A stretch of 64,000 nt of DNA from assembly GCA_903813345.2 (NCBI GenBank), contig CAIIXF020000007.1:21005564-21069563 (forward strand). Reading direction: 5' to 3'. Position 1 is the stretch's first letter; each line of letters starts with the position of its first letter. The notes under the pieces were generated by a model, which saw only the letters and a list, made by a program, of their open reading frames with translations, ran no database searches and was not told the origin of the DNA. Source of the DNA: Owenia fusiformis. Taxonomy: Eukaryota; Annelida; Polychaeta; Sabellida; Oweniidae. The position numbers and the translations under genes were made by a program. Below, one piece after another: positions 62,700-64,000 of this stretch.

Positions 62700-63598
62700 T
62701 AAAATATAGTCATGTGATTATATTGTATGATTTCAGATGCAGCGCCTACCAGTACTTTTGTGGTAACATATGAATGATAAAGTAAGACATAGTCATGTGA
62801 TTATATTTTATGATTTCAGATGTAGCGCCTACCAGTACTTTTGTGGTAACATATTAATGATAATGTAAGACATAGTCATGTGATTATATTTTTATGATTT
62901 CAGATGCAGCGCCTACCAGTACTTTTGTGGTAACATATGAATGATAATGTCAGATATAGCGCCTACCAGTACTTTTATGGTAACATATGAATGATAATGT
63001 AAGGCATAGTCATGTGATTATATTGTATGATTTCAGATGCAGCACCTACCAGTACTGTTGTGGTAACATATAAATTATAATGTAAGACATAGTCATGTGA
63101 TTATATTGTATGATTTCAGATATAGCGCCTACCAGTACTTTTGTGGTAACATATAAATGATAATGTAAGACATAGTCATGTGATTATATTGTATGATTTC
63201 AGATATAGCGCCTACCAGTACTGTTGTGGTAACATTTAAACGATAATGTAAGACATAGTCATGTGATTATATTGTATGATTTCAGATATAGTGCCTACCA
63301 GTACTTTTGTGGTAACATATAAATGATAATGTAAGACATAGTCATGTGATTATATTGTATGATTTCAGATATGGCGCCTACCAGTACTTTTGTGGTAACA
63401 TATGAATGATAATGTAAGACATAGTCATGCTATTATATTGTATGATTTCAGATGCAGCGCCTACCAGTACTTTTGTGGTAACATATGAATGATAATGTAA
63501 AATATTATATTTTATGATTTTAGATATAGCGCCTACCAGCACTTTTGTGGTAACATATGAATGATAATGTAAGACATAGTCTTGTGATTATATTTTTA
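62700..63598 (+). repeat. 83-bp tandem array of splice acceptor plus VOPP1-like exon 3 start, about 11 copies
   Basis: Each unit contains TTGTATGATTTCAG followed by ATGCAGCGCCTACCAGTACT, TTTGTG and GTAACAT. Read in phase 2, as required by exon 2 of gene B, the segment after the AG encodes R-C/Y-S-A-Y-Q-Y-F/C-C-G-N, ending shortly after at TGA or TAA. Copies near 63037 and 63204 read ...YQYCCGN, matching [11 protein letters not shown] of gene A and the CRSYEDCCGS of vertebrate VOPP1. The first residue is Cys in five copies and Tyr in the others. The G|GTAACA could serve as a weak donor, making a 26-nt exon. Confidence 0.75.
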
Positions 63599-64000
63599 TC
63601 CCATCGAACGAAGTTCGGAGGGATATAAGGAACGCCTCTGTCCGTCCGTCCGTATGTACCGTCCGTCCGTCCGTCAATATGTAAAACTGTAATAGCAATA
63701 TGTTTTAAATGTAAAAATATTATATAGGACATTGATAAAGCTAGAAATATAGATATTAAAGAAACACATGGCAGCCATCTTGAAAAATGGCGGCCTTTAC
63801 TCGTTATTTTACGATTTTTGCTGTAACTCACAAAGTATTTGAGCGATTTTGTTCATATTTGGTATGTGAATACTATAAGCATGGCTCACTGTCTAATGAC
63901 ATTTTTGGTAGGAGGTGGCCATTTTGAAAAATTGCCGCCATTTTGAAAAATGGCCGCCATTTTAACATATTTTACTATAACTCAAAAAGTAGTGGAGCGA
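63599..64000. repeat. CCATCGAACGAAGTTCGG / AAAATGGCGGCC dispersed repeat, copy 2
   Basis: Starts CCATCGAACGAAGTTCGGAG, then GGATATA and a CCGT microsatellite, followed by two tandem blocks with GCCATCTTGAAAAATGGCGG and AGTATTTGAGCGATTTTGTT. This is the inverted equivalent of 51660-52107. It is cut by the window end. Confidence 0.75.

Noticed and set aside
1-64000. CRISPR array or bacterial-type operon
   Set aside because: Repeats here are minisatellites and transposons; genes are spliced and eukaryotic.

Overview
The window is nuclear DNA from an animal, most likely a marine invertebrate. It is AT-rich, its genes are split by introns with GT-AG ends, and it is packed with short inverted-repeat transposons, tRNA-like repeats and minisatellites. 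Exons had to be found by reading splice sites together with protein motifs, because most long open frames are chance frames. The species cannot be named from this sequence.

Layout. (1) 1-15.4 kb: AT-rich DNA with no recognisable exon, probably intron or 3' territory of the next gene. (2) 15.4-19.0 kb, minus strand: two coding exons of an E-protein (class I bHLH factor, TCF3/TCF4/TCF12/daughterless family) encoding the N-terminal AD1 motif. (3) 19-29 kb: a long stretch of repeats and palindromic elements with no gene I can support. (4) 29.4-44.6 kb, minus strand: a ten-exon gene whose spliced frame is open for 444 codons. It reads signal peptide, CUB, CUB, then a whole ferritin-like four-helix domain. 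I know of no described protein with this architecture. Ferroxidase residues are largely replaced, while exon sizes and intron positions of the ferritin part still follow a normal animal ferritin gene. (5) 45-50.6 kb: a 48-bp minisatellite, an orphan open frame and plain AT-rich DNA. (6) 50.7-55.05 kb, minus strand: a complete five-exon, 136-residue VOPP1/WBP1-family membrane protein with a PPPPY tail. (7) 55.44 kb onward, plus strand: a second, paralogous VOPP1-like gene in head-to-head arrangement, its start codon 384 bp from the first. Its third-exon motif appears as an array of about eleven 83-bp repeats at 62.7-63.6 kb, each with its own 3' splice site.

How the parts relate. The two VOPP1-like genes look like a local duplication sharing a bidirectional promoter. 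The CUB-ferritin gene grew by exon shuffling (phase-1 module borders) and by duplication of a CUB exon pair. The duplicated introns act as filled and empty sites that date a 3-kb DNA transposon with an 8-bp target duplication. The E-protein gene is an unrelated neighbour. All gene models are read by eye; none is confirmed by transcripts.
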